From: Dunaliella salina
Lineage: Eukaryota; Chlorophyta; Chlorophyceae; Chlamydomonadales; Dunaliellaceae
Direction: 5' to 3'
DNA: 26,481 bases
Assembly: GCA_002284615.2 (NCBI GenBank)
Contig: MU069436.1
Span: 586,353 to 612,833 of the forward strand
Shown here: positions 1 to 9,482 of the stretch, piece after piece
Position numbering within the stretch: position 1 is the stretch's first letter
Layout of the letters: the number at the start of each line of letters is the position of its first letter
The notes under the pieces: model-generated
What the model was told of the DNA's origin: nothing
Seen by the model: only the letters and a program-made list of their open reading frames with translations
Database searches by the model: none
Made by a program: the position numbers and the translations under genes

Positions 1-580
1 TGACCCTGTGGTTCCATCGGCCGTTCCGTAGGCCACCGTTCGTCGCTGTTATCCCGGTGGTGATTGCGTAAGGCACAATTCATCACTGTGATCTTTTGGT
101 CCTGTTGGTCACCATTAGCCGTTGTGATCCTATGACCCTGTGGTTCCGTAGGCCGTTCCGTAGGCCACCATTCGTCGCTGTTATCCCGGTGGTGATTGCG
201 TAAGGCACAATTCATCACTGTGATCTTGTGGTCCTGTTGGTCACCATTAGCCGTTGTGATTATATGACCCTGTGGTTCCGTAGGCCGTTCCGTAGGCCAC
301 CATTCGTCGCTGTAATCCCGGTGGTGATTGTGTAAGGCACAATTCATCACTGCAATCTTGTGGTCCTGTTGGTCACCATTAGCCGTTGTGATTCTGTAAT
401 TTCCTGTGGTTCCGTAGGCCACCATTCGTCACTGTAATCCTGTGGTTGTGAGGTCACCATTTGTCACCATGGTTCTGTGGTCACTGTGTACGCAATCCTG
501 TGATTGTGTAAGGCACGATTTGTCGCTGTGCTCTTGTGGTCCTGTAGGTCACCATTTGCTTCTGTGATCCCGCAATCCAG
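1..580. repeat. 132-bp higher-order satellite array
   Basis: The block starting TGACCCTGTGG recurs at 1, 133 and 265, giving a 132-bp period. A decayed fourth unit runs to about 580. Each unit contains three related submonomers of roughly 36-56 bp, built around a pattern like GT-x-GGCCACCATT followed by CTGT-x-ATC and TGTGGT. The first three units differ by only a few substitutions, while the fourth is rearranged and diverged, as expected at an array edge. No coding frame here is credible. The array is cut by the window start, so its true length is unknown. Confidence 0.9.
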
Positions 581-867
581 CAGGTACCGGCGGTGGCAGC
601 AGCAGGGCCAGGAGCAGCAGGCGCCGCTCTCCAGGACCCTCTAGCAATGAAGCAGGCAGGCAGGCCAAGACCTGGGAGGATGTGAGGTTTGAGGCGATGG
701 AAGCAGATATGGGAGGCCTGAGACGGCCTCGGTAAGGCTTTGAAGCCTAGGATAGGCCTTGCCATGGGTTGCACCAGGTTTATCAAGGCCTGTGGGTTGT
801 GTGAGAACCTTAACACCTCGGATGGCCTGGGTAAGGTGGTCAGGCAAGCTGAGGCCCGTGGGTAAGT
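581..867. other. No gene recognised
   Basis: GC-rich flank of the satellite with GCAGCAG-rich and AGGCAGGCAGGCC-rich stretches. The open frames on both strands are short, overlap one another and carry no recognisable motif. Confidence 0.6.
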
Positions 868-957
868 CGAGCACTGCTTTCAACAACGTTTTTGCTGGGA
901 CTGGCCTGGTTACAGGCCTCTGTGTTTCCGCTCATAAAGCGATGTAACCTTACCTTA
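868..957 (+). mobile_element. LINE X-family 3' end fragment (copy Z)
   Basis: About 90 bp matching the extreme 3' end of LINE X (15775-15878) and of the small insertion at 20896-21011. Shared pieces are GAGCA-TGCTTTCA, GGTTACA-GCCTC, TTTCCGCTCA and the terminal GCGATGTAACCTTACCTTAC. Compared with X it lacks about 19 bp around the stop codon (the stretch giving AGCTGCCCTTGTAGGCGG). The CTTAC-type tail marks the 3' end of this family. It is too short to encode anything. Confidence 0.75.
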
Positions 958-1305
958 CCTTATGGGCTATGTAAGGCTTCACATGCCTTATGCAGCTAAA
1001 TAAGGCTGCTAAGTGTGTGGGTTGTGGTCTGATCTTGGGGCAGATGTTTGTTTTGCTCCCTATTTCGGCATTGTGCCCAAATTCATTTTGACGGATTGCT
1101 GGTTTGGCATGACACTGTGGAAGCACTATTTTGGCTGCTTGGCTGACGGACAGATGAACATATTTCATTGGTGGCTTACCATTCATTTCACTTGACTTTT
1201 CTCTAGAAGGACATGCTTGTCATTCTGGGTGGTGGGAACACAGTCCCTCCAACCCATGCATCATTCATCAACTAATATTAAATATTGACAGACATCGAGT
1301 TTCCA
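958..1305. other. No gene recognised
   Basis: Mixed-composition DNA between LINE fragment Z and the 3' end of element copy A. Only short opposing open frames occur, without motifs. Confidence 0.5.
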
Positions 1306-1425
1306 TTTGCTCAAAAAAGTAAAGTCTATGCTGGCACTAATCAGCGTGCATTAAGGAAAGACCCAGCAGTTACCACTGGCACTAGCAGTGAGCCCCACCA
1401 ACGAAGGCTAGCTATGAGCAGCCCA

Positions 1426-1860
1426 GCTAATGTGGGTCCGGCGGGTTGTCGGCCATCCGTCCCGCTGCGCGCCTCGCTGTCCTGTACGCAGCCCTCCCTG
1501 TAGCCCCCTCCCCCAAACCCCCATCGCTTATGTTACTGAATTGGATGGCATATTTGGTGTTGTGAATTTTTGTCAGGGGCTTTACAGCATGATTGTGGAG
1601 TTCTTTGGCAGTTTTGTGAGCTTTGTCTTTGGTAAGGCCAAGTTTGCAGAGGGGACCAATAGTGTAGGGATTGAAGATAGTTCCAGCAACTCCGATTAGT
1701 ATGGTATGTAGTGTGACCCTGCTATTGCGGTGTGTGCCCGAAGAATATTTGTGCGTAAGCTTTCAATGGTGAGTTTGTGCTGATTTTGTGCAGTGTGGAG
1801 ATTTTGTTCAGGTTTGGTGTCAGAACAAAATTCGAGCCCAATGAGGTGGATATATGTCCC
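1426..1860 (-). pseudogene. RLE endonuclease and C-terminal tail of copy A
   Basis: This is the remnant of the PD-(D/E)xK endonuclease end of the polyprotein. The active-site strand reads IHLIGLEFCSDT, against IHLVELKFC in copy C, so the ExK motif is damaged: a frameshift lies close by and glycine and glutamate replace glutamate and lysine. About 50 codons later another frame gives LHTILIGVAGTIFN, PLCKLGLTKDKAH and finally NPPDPH before the stop, all with counterparts in copies C, D and H. No active enzyme can be made from this copy. Confidence 0.8.
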
Positions 1861-2486
1861 TGGGATTCATATTCTGCAGGTAATGTGTGGAATCTCTGCC
1901 TTCCAGGGGCAAAACAACAATGCCATCAGGGTGATTGAGCTGTGTATTTGGTGGTTGTCTGGATGGAAACAGCCAAAATGTGGAATGTGTCGGTGGACAG
2001 TATTTAGAATTTCCATTTCCAGGGAGCGTAGCCTTTCTGTATTGCATGCATTTATAGAGACGATGTAAGATCCAAAATTTCCTTTGCTTATTGCTTCACC
2101 GCAGATGCTGAGTGCTTGATGGTGGCGATTAATATTTATTCTGTTTATCTGTGAGTGCATCTGAGTAGGGTGTGGAGGTGCTATCAGGTGTACCACAAAG
2201 AGGGCAAGGAGAAGGCCCAAGGTGGCCACTGAAGCGTCTGGCATTGTAAAAGGTGTCCGTTCGATATCTGAGGGCATTGGTTTGTTCTTTGAGAGTCGCA
2301 GCTTTCATGTGCCAGAAAGCATTACTAATTTTTGCAGTGGGGTGAGCATTGGACTTCCTGAGCAGGATCTGCCAATTTGGGTAGCTCTATGTGCTGAGGT
2401 TTGCTGTTCTCAATTTATGTTTTTCGTGCATTGCTTGTTCAAGTTTGTCCTGGAGGTTCGAAAGGGGAAAGCATACTGTACCAGAG

Positions 2487-3314
2487 CTATGTGTTGTGAC
2501 AGATGCAGCAAGCCAATAGATGGAAGAAAGGAGTTTCTGCCTGGTTGAGTGAGGTGTCAGCTTCATCAGGCGACATAGCTGCTTGATGAGCAAGGGCATC
2601 TGCGCTTTCATTCCCAAGGATGCCACAGTGTGATTTTACTTTGTAGAAGTGGACAGGGCCTTCTGAAGCATTAATGCAGGCTATAATTTCTTTGAGCAGT
2701 GGTGTATGTAAGTGCGTGGACATATCCATGGGTTTCAGAAGCTCGTTTTTCATCTGATAAAGCGCTGAAGAACTGTCAGTCGCAATTGAAGTGTGCCCTT
2801 GCTGTAGAGCTACCAGAATTCCAGCGAGCTCTGTTGTGTTAATAGTGTATTCCCAAGTGGGACCATGGCCCTTGGGATTTATTGTGCAGGTGACAGTTTC
2901 AGAGGAGGAGATACCTTCCGGGATGAAAAAGGATGCTCCTGCTTGCTGTGTATTCCTGTTGTTGGACTTTATGACACTGCCATCTGTAAATGTTAGGTGT
3001 CGCCAGCTTGGGATCTTTGGTTGCAAGGGTTGCAGGTACGGTTGTAAGTAGGGTGTAATGGTTCTTTGTTGGCAGCAGACTTCGAAAGTGTTGTGCGTGT
3101 CATGATGCAAAAGTGCAAACCTTTTCCTCCATGTGCTAGGTGCTTTAAAGCAGAGGGAAGTGTTTTGCTTTTCTGCAATCTGTTGACTGCTTCTGTGGAA
3201 CCAGTTTCTTACAAGAATCTCTTGTTGTAAATCCTCGAGCCATTTTGGGTTGTTATGAAAAAGCTTTTGCTTTCCCTCATTGTTCCAAATGGCAATAAGT
3301 TGCATGTGTCTCAA
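2487..3314 (-). pseudogene. RNase H domain of copy A (intact domain in a broken element)
   Basis: This 275-codon open frame carries a full type I RNase H, which in retroelements removes the RNA strand of the RNA:DNA hybrid. The four acidic residues are all visible: D in LTFTDGS, E in NTTELAGI, D in ATDSSSAL and D in GNESADALA. The last is preceded by the histidine of KVKSHCGI. The preceding 100 residues (IAIWNNEGK, WLEDLQQEILV) match the end of the PCIF1-like region of copies B and H. The frame ends soon after the domain and the CCHC and endonuclease parts continue in other frames, so this is a fragment of a polyprotein and not a free-standing gene. Confidence 0.88.
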
Positions 3315-3367
3315 ATTTTAATCAGGAGGAGCAAGAGGAGTTAGGTAGGCTTGGGGTGGCTGGATTG

Positions 3368-3700
3368 TTAGACCCTCTGAAGGAATTTGGCTAGGATTGT
3401 GGCATGGTTTGGGTAACATGTGAACCAGCGCATGTATCCTTTTTTGGTCCATCCCATCTGGCTGGGGGAGAGCATGAAGGTGGCCGTTGGGGTAGTTGTG
3501 CTAGTGATTGAAGACAGGGCATGCATGACAAGGTAGTAGATGAACTCATCATCATAGTCAGGATGGCAAAAGGAAAACCCTGTAGATGTGGTTCCAAACA
3601 TATCAGTGTTGACCCCAAAAACTCTGTCGCAAGCAAAAGGGCTCCAGTATGCTTTGAAGTGGGTGTCATAGTCAAGGGGGTTCGCAAGTTTTCAAACAAA
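3368..3700 (-). pseudogene. PCIF1-like domain of copy A (frameshifted)
   Basis: One minus frame reads TGFSFCHPDYDDEFIYYLVMH and then TATFMLSPS. The part upstream lies in a second frame. The same block occurs in copies B and H. Its layout of G-F-S-x-C-H-P-x-Y, then an acidic pair, a helix with a histidine and a hydrophobic TFMxxP strand, resembles the region around the NPPF motif of PCIF1-type adenine methyltransferases. A stop separates it from the RNase H frame. The domain name is my inference from pattern; that the three copies are homologous is seen directly. Confidence 0.65.
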
Positions 3701-3719
3701 TACCTTCTTCAACGAGCAT

Positions 3720-5260
3720 CAAGAACGCACATTGCCCAACCACTTCCTCATGCTATCAAGAAATTTTTATGGTTCTCTGTTGATCGCGCCTCTCCTGGAA
3801 CCCATTTCATGTCAACCAGCCACCCCGGGGCTCTCCATGGTCTCTATCAGATCTTCATTGTAACGATACATACCCTTTCCCGGATCATAACTACCAACTA
3901 CCACCAGACATAATTCTAGACTCCGGCAAGATCAGGTATCGTGCTGGCTTTGGGGATCACGGACCCATCTTGCTCAATGTGTCTACGCTAGTTTCCTCAG
4001 TCTGCCTGTCTTTACATTTATACTGGTCTTCAATCTGTCCTTCCTTTACAATCACCTTGCAAATAATCTTAGCAGCGCTGCCTTTGCAGATGACCTCCTC
4101 TGCCCAACTAGCACAATACAAGACCTGAAAGTACAAGCCAGAAAACTCACCCTCTACTCCGACTGGGCCGCACTCATTATTTCTGGAAGCAAAACCAAAG
4201 CTACCGGCATTCTACACAGCCATCCCATCAAAGATCATAATGGAATGACTCCTTTTCAAGCACTCCATCAAAGACTTCAGGGGAAAATAGAAATCCAAGG
4301 AAAAAAGGCCCAGTTTCTCCCATCAACTGACCCCTTCCTCTACCTCGGAGTTCAAATGACCATGGACCTGAACTGGAAGCACCAGATCCGGCGCATGACT
4401 CGTAACCTAAAAAATAAGCTAGATAATCTTGTCGCATCCTATGCGTCCCCACGCCAAGTGCTCAACATTGTCCGCACTGCCATAATCCCTAGCCTTGCTT
4501 ATTATTTTGCAGTCACTTCCTGCACATCTACTGACCTTACAATCTGGGATACCATGATAGATAGAATGATCAAACACAAGCACAAACTCTGGAAAAGCAC
4601 CGCTGCAGCAATGATGCGTGAAGATCCGGATAATTTTGGACTAGGGCGCACCTCAACCTGTGTGGAATACCATAGACGCCAGGCCTTAGCCCTTACAAAC
4701 AGCCTAAAGGACCCCTCAATAAGACACCCCACCATTAGCCTCAAACTCCTTACCAAGCAAATAGAAAAGCTGAAACTTTATCTAAAAATTACCTCACCAA
4801 ACGAGAAGGAACGAACCTGCACATAAAACGTCAGCTCAATTATGCCATGTGTGCTCGCCAACTGACCAGCGTCCACTCTAGTAAGCTACATCTCATGAAA
4901 AATGGCAAAAGTGTGTTCAAGGAAAATCTAGAACATATTTGTGAAGCCCTCTCATTGCACAAACCACCCCCTCACAACCTCCTCACACTCATCACTTGCA
5001 TTATGTAACCCCTGCTCAACATGGGAACCAGCGGGCTTCATGAGCTTACGTCTCCCCGCAAAACTCACTTTCTATCAGTCTCTCAGCTCCAGGCTAAATA
5101 CCCCAAGGTCAACACCAAATGTAAAATAAAAATAGCACTTAACAGGCTTACAGCGCTTGTCAACCTTGACCCACAGCAAGGATTGAAAACTTCCTCTATC
5201 CAAAAGATCATTGCTTATAAAAAAACTTAAGCACATACCCTTCCAGTTTACCGTCGTATC
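3720..5260 (+). pseudogene. Reverse transcriptase and thumb remnant of copy B
   Basis: The catalytic hallmark AFADDLLC is encoded at 4080-4103. The strand before it, LPVFTFILVFNLSFLYNHL, resembles the SP-x-LF-x-L segment that follows the QG motif of non-LTR reverse transcriptases. This frame is open from about 3900 to 4826. Further upstream, FSVDRASPGT near 3780 may be the degraded first aspartate motif, but stops and frame changes lie between. Downstream of FADD, FLYLGVQMTMDLNWKHQI and the helix-rich segment to 4826 look like the RT thumb. The coding continues in shifted frames (NYAMCARQL, then HELTSPRKTHF) to 5230. The enzyme is inactive as it stands. Confidence 0.8.
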
Positions 5261-8200
5261 AACAACACACATGTGAGTGGCCTTACCAATAGCCGCGTGG
5301 GTAGGAGTCAGCCATCCCACACACAGGTTCCCCCCACTCAAGCAGTGCCACCACCACAGCCTCGCTCCACATCCTACTACACCCATGAGCACACCGGGCG
5401 CTGCCTTAGGCGTAGTCAATGCACTTGAACCCATCAACTGTCCTGAAACACAACAAGTTGCAAATGCTTTGGAAATGCAACCCCTAGAGGAACCGCTGAG
5501 CAAAAGGACACGTTCCAACCCTACACTCAGCATCGTTCCCACACAAGCACTCCACTCCTCTGCACGTGAATGCACTGCAAGTCCAGATACTCAGATCCTT
5601 CCTGTACAAAATTCACCAGCAGAAGGGCCACCCAGCAAACGCACGCGCTCAGCAATAAAAAATACCCCTTCTTCCATGTCCCAACTCAACGAGGCCAGCC
5701 AAAATGATGGAAGTCAAAATGATTCTCTGAGCACTGCTCACCATATCCCTACACAGCCTAATTCTTTAGGCACAAACTACCAGCATAAGACAGATGATTG
5801 TCTGAGCCCCCAGACACAAACTTATACCCCACATAGCCTTGATACACAATCAAATAGACCCAGGCAGAAGAGGAAACAACTGCTCCATACAGACAAAGAG
5901 ATCATCTCCCCAGCTATCCACTCTTTAAGCTCGCATCCCCATGGCCAACACGTCTGCAACTATAGGAGAAACACAGCTAGAAAACTTGCTGAGGAAACAA
6001 ATTATAGCCATGCCATCACTTCTATCTTTTATCATGATTTAGGCATAACTCACATAGATGATTGGAGAATTCACGCGGAGAACAATGAAGAACAATCAAG
6101 CCTCCCTGTCCACTTCCAAGTGCAAAACCGCACCCAATACACACCTATGATCATTGAACGATGGGCCCTGCCACTTTTCAAACAAGCTAACCTCCTACCT
6201 GACACTATCTCACCTGCTGCTTGCACTGATGTTGAATGCGCCTGCTGCCAAGTATGCAATAACCATTATGGTCATGAAACTCCTGAGCCTCCTTTTCCTG
6301 ATATGTACATTTGTGATGTGTACCACCGGACGTACCATTGGAAATGCATGAAGGAACTTGGATGCTACTCAGATGAGCAAAGACATGAAATTGAAACAGC
6401 CGAAATTTGGGCATGTCCCGCCTGTGCAAGCCGTAATGATGCCCTGAAAATCAGAAGAGAGCAGCAGACTAAAACAGAACTCAGGAGGGTCACTTGGAAG
6501 CCCTCCTGGGAATCAGAGGATCTACAGGAGACATGGCCTAAATTTAAGGAGTGCTTGCTTAAGTTTGAAGAGCAGTACTGTGAGCCAAATCTTTCCATAC
6601 CCGCAGCAGATTCTACCCTTTCAAATCTTGAAAGGCAAGGATTTGAAAAACCTAATGCAGCCAATGTATGGCAGCAGAAACTGGACACAGAATTGCGTAA
6701 CAAAATCACGTTTGATAGAAACCCCACCAATCCTCAAGCAGACATACAATCTACAGGTTCATGCGAATATTGGCTGCGCAAGGTCGACCTCGTGAAGTAC
6801 ATGGATCCGCAACCGTCTCACCCAGCATCATCTGATGCAGGATCTCACACTCATTCCCCTCCTACTCCATCCCCCCTCATTCTCCCAGAAATCTACACGG
6901 CACACATGGCATGTATTTATAAAACGCAAGGCAAATGTGTTGGAATGATATCCCCCAACCGCTTCCAAATCCTCTACAAGGCTTTCTATGGAGTCAAGCT
7001 TGCTGGCATGCACGATAAATTAACACCAGCTCCAGGTAGCTTTGCCACCGAGCTGCAAGAACTTCTCTCCCGCAAATTCATGCTTGCAAGCAAGTACTCT
7101 AGCAAGAAGATCAAAGACTCCTTTTCACAAGCCCTCCCAACTCACATTCATACTGCCCTCCAAAAATGGGCTTTGGTAACCCAAGAAAAAATGGCCTCCC
7201 CACTAGACCACAACCCACATTACCAGAGCTACTGGAGTGCTGACTCCCGTGACATTGTTTTTGGTGCCATGCATAATGCCTTCTCATCCAAATTCTCAGG
7301 TTTCTCAGTATGCCATCCTATTTATGANGANGGNATTATGACCCACGCGNTGCAACATGCCATCTACTCTGCCATTCTCAACACAGAAGCCACTGCTACA
7401 TTCATGTTTCTTCCTGCTTGGGGTAAGAACATGATTACCAACCCATACTCCAAACTTCTCAATGCCAACCCCCACCTCTGTTACGACCTTGGAANCATAC
7501 CTTGTAATGAACTTTGGTACCATGCTCCTCAATTCTGCCCTAACCAAGAGNTACCTCTAAGTAAGCACACCTGGGACCTTCGAATCTTTGCTGTATGGAA
7601 TNCTGCAGCTCGCATTAAACTTAACAANNATAACAAAGACTGGTTAAAAGGCTTATCACGTNATATACCAGAGGCCNCAAAGTGGAGGCTGAACAATATC
7701 AGCAGTCACCCTATCCTCAATCCCATGCATGCTGACATGCCAGGTTTTAAAAAACTAGAACACCTTCCATTTGACAAACAACACACCTCTAAATATCCAA
7801 GAACTTCACGAATGGGTATCCAAACTACAGAGACGCAACCAAGCCAGACGAATACCATCTTAACTCCCAAAGTTGCTGATTGGAGGACATGGGCATACAC
7901 CGATGGCAGCTGCCTTATCCAGAACGACAACCAAGAAATTGGGGCTGGCGTCTACTTCCCTCTTAATGACAACAAGAACTTTGTAGAACCAAACGGTAAT
8001 GGGATTACCAACACCATAACCCGAGCTGAATTGGCAGCAATTGCTGCTGCTATCATAGCCAAGTATACAAAGATTGCATCAGACAGCCTCACCTCTCTCA
8101 ACCAAATACGTAAACAAATTCTATACCCAGAGAAACACAAACATATCCAAGGAGACGTCCTTAAAATGATTTCATCTCTCATCAAAAACTGTCATACCAG

Positions 8201-9475
8201 GATTCAACTTTACATAGTTAAGGCTCATGCTGGTATCGCTGGTAATGAATGTGCAGATGCTATTGCAAAACATCAGGCAAAGCATGCCAACAACCATGTT
8301 GCAGACACCGAGATCCCAGGTGCAGGTCCTGCCAAAAATCCTTTCACACAAATTTTCTGGTTAGCCAAAGAGGAAAAAAGAGAGCATGCTGCGGGGACAT
8401 CCGCGGATCCCCCACCTGCGCCCAAGCTCACCTGTCTCCCCAACCTTCAAGATCCTCTTAAATTTCATATGCATTCCAAACACAAACTTGGATATGCCAA
8501 TGCCAAAACTAGGTATTACTCTTACTATCAGAGCTTGTTGCCGCATGTAAACAAAAAAATTAGCAATGCCTTCAGAATTATGTCAAGTATCACCACACCT
8601 ATGAAGCGCTCAATCTTCCAGTATTGCACAGGTACCCTCTATAACCAAAAACATGCAGTCCGTTTTAAAAGGTCAACTGACCCATGTTGCCCCCCCCCAG
8701 GCTGCCATCAATTGGACAGCGCACTCCACATGCTCTCAGGCTGCCAAAATCAATTCATCTCCAACATGAATACTGAACGCCATAATATTGCAGGTAGGAT
8801 GATTACAAAAGCACTCAGCAAAAGCCCTTTAGGAGCAGGCCTAATCTACACAGACATAAGGAGCAATTTTAAGCTTGCACAATTGTTGCAACATAACCTC
8901 CAAACCCCTGTACACGCCTCTAACAGATATATACCTTCTTACCTCTTCCCTTATAACCTTTCCATGAGAGCAAGAACTGCCTCCAGCCGTCCAGATGCTA
9001 TCCTGATTACCACTCACAATGCCAATCCACTTTCTAACAATGCATCTTTTTATCGCCCACACCATGATTTACGCAACAGGAACAGCACCACACAGGGGAC
9101 TGGCAGAACTTATCGCGTGAGACAACCACATCAATTGCATGCAAGCCAACGCCACATGCACTTGATTGAAATCAAGTACTGTGAGGACACAAGGCCACAA
9201 CATCAGTTAGATGCGGCAAAGCAGCAGCATGCGGACCTCTGCAAAGAAATTAGTACTAGAACTGTTACTGTTCATCCTATTCTCTTTGGTGTTGGTGGAA
9301 CTTGTTATACAGAGCATACCCTTAGCCAGCTCAAACAGCTAGGTCTGGATCACCAGCGTGCTCTTAAGCTTGCTCAAAATCAACATAATGGCAATTGCAC
9401 TCCTCCCTCCAAACCACCAAACCAATTGCCACATTCATGCTCTTGCCTGACTGGAGAGGCTTCTGCTGCAACGCT
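3720..9475 (+). mobile_element. RLE-element copy B, the best-preserved copy
   Basis: Domain order from 5' to 3': degenerate reverse transcriptase (3720-5260), basic linker with KRTRS motifs, PHD-like zinc finger, PCIF1-like domain, RNase H, CCHC knuckle, PD-(D/E)xK endonuclease. The single open frame from 5277 to 9482 survives 4.2 kb while all neighbours are broken, so this is the youngest copy. The 5' end is missing or lost in the junction with copy A near 3700. No 3' tail is visible, because copy C is joined directly at about 9480. An apurinic-type endonuclease is not visible. An endonuclease C-terminal to RT and a CCHC knuckle is typical of R2/NeSL-type elements. RNase H plus this endonuclease recalls Dualen/RandI. 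Confidence 0.85.
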
Positions 9476-9482
9476 TGCATGA
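5277..9482 (+). CDS. Multidomain retroelement protein: PHD-like, PCIF1-like, RNase H, CCHC, restriction-like endonuclease
   Basis: The open frame follows a TGA at 5274. The first in-frame ATG is at 5385 (MSTPGAALG), unless a shift from the RT frame joins them. Numbering from 5277: residues 1-220 are low complexity with two SKRTRS motifs and RQKRK, a plausible nuclear signal. A zinc finger spans about 320-384 (CACCQVC, then C-x-V-YH, WKCM, WACPAC). A conserved block starts near 545 (CIYKTQGKCVGM). The PCIF1-like region is about 660-830 with FGAMHNAFS, CHPIY and ATFMFLP. RNase H spans about 870-1000 with D876, E918, D936, H984 and D994. The CCHC-type knuckle is near 1137-1159 (LDSALHMLSGC). The endonuclease has RPD at 1238-1240 and E1298-I-K1300. 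Eleven ambiguous bases lie in 7328-7677. The protein would act in target cutting and cDNA synthesis. Confidence 0.85.
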   Translation: MALPIAAWVGVSHPTHRFPPLKQCHHHSLAPHPTTPMSTPGAALGVVNALEPINCPETQQVANALEMQPLEEPLSKRTRSNPTLSIVPTQALHSSARECTASPDTQILPVQNSPAEGPPSKRTRSAIKNTPSSMSQLNEASQNDGSQNDSLSTAHHIPTQPNSLGTNYQHKTDDCLSPQTQTYTPHSLDTQSNRPRQKRKQLLHTDKEIISPAIHSLSSHPHGQHVCNYRRNTARKLAEETNYSHAITSIFYHDLGITHIDDWRIHAENNEEQSSLPVHFQVQNRTQYTPMIIERWALPLFKQANLLPDTISPAACTDVECACCQVCNNHYGHETPEPPFPDMYICDVYHRTYHWKCMKELGCYSDEQRHEIETAEIWACPACASRNDALKIRREQQTKTELRRVTWKPSWESEDLQETWPKFKECLLKFEEQYCEPNLSIPAADSTLSNLERQGFEKPNAANVWQQKLDTELRNKITFDRNPTNPQADIQSTGSCEYWLRKVDLVKYMDPQPSHPASSDAGSHTHSPPTPSPLILPEIYTAHMACIYKTQGKCVGMISPNRFQILYKAFYGVKLAGMHDKLTPAPGSFATELQELLSRKFMLASKYSSKKIKDSFSQALPTHIHTALQKWALVTQEKMASPLDHNPHYQSYWSADSRDIVFGAMHNAFSSKFSGFSVCHPIYXXXIMTHAXQHAIYSAILNTEATATFMFLPAWGKNMITNPYSKLLNANPHLCYDLGXIPCNELWYHAPQFCPNQEXPLSKHTWDLRIFAVWNXAARIKLNXXNKDWLKGLSRXIPEAXKWRLNNISSHPILNPMHADMPGFKKLEHLPFDKQHTSKYPRTSRMGIQTTETQPSQTNTILTPKVADWRTWAYTDGSCLIQNDNQEIGAGVYFPLNDNKNFVEPNGNGITNTITRAELAAIAAAIIAKYTKIASDSLTSLNQIRKQILYPEKHKHIQGDVLKMISSLIKNCHTRIQLYIVKAHAGIAGNECADAIAKHQAKHANNHVADTEIPGAGPAKNPFTQIFWLAKEEKREHAAGTSADPPPAPKLTCLPNLQDPLKFHMHSKHKLGYANAKTRYYSYYQSLLPHVNKKISNAFRIMSSITTPMKRSIFQYCTGTLYNQKHAVRFKRSTDPCCPPPGCHQLDSALHMLSGCQNQFISNMNTERHNIAGRMITKALSKSPLGAGLIYTDIRSNFKLAQLLQHNLQTPVHASNRYIPSYLFPYNLSMRARTASSRPDAILITTHNANPLSNNASFYRPHHDLRNRNSTTQGTGRTYRVRQPHQLHASQRHMHLIEIKYCEDTRPQHQLDAAKQQHADLCKEISTRTVTVHPILFGVGGTCYTEHTLSQLKQLGLDHQRALKLAQNQHNGNCTPPSKPPNQLPHSCSCLTGEASAATLA

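Larger units (their letters stand above)
1306..3700 (-). mobile_element. RLE-element copy A, 5'-truncated and decayed
   Basis: Read on the minus strand, the fragment carries the PCIF1-like domain (about 3700-3370), RNase H (3314-2487), a damaged CCHC knuckle near 2210, then the endonuclease and the C-terminal tail. It stops at 1428-1426 after the family C-terminus NPPDPH. Beyond the stop, a short 3' UTR includes CCTTAATGCACGC, shared with copies F and H, and a T-rich end near 1306-1318. Several frameshifts separate the domains. It faces copy B head to head, with the boundary near 3700. It belongs to the same subfamily as C, E/F and H. Confidence 0.85.

Noticed and set aside
1..480. CRISPR-like array
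   Set aside because: The 132-bp units are continuous repeats without unique spacers, and the context is eukaryotic.
3521..3740. Plus-strand coding upstream of the copy B reverse transcriptase
   Set aside because: Up to about 3700 it is the antisense of the PCIF1-like domain of copy A.
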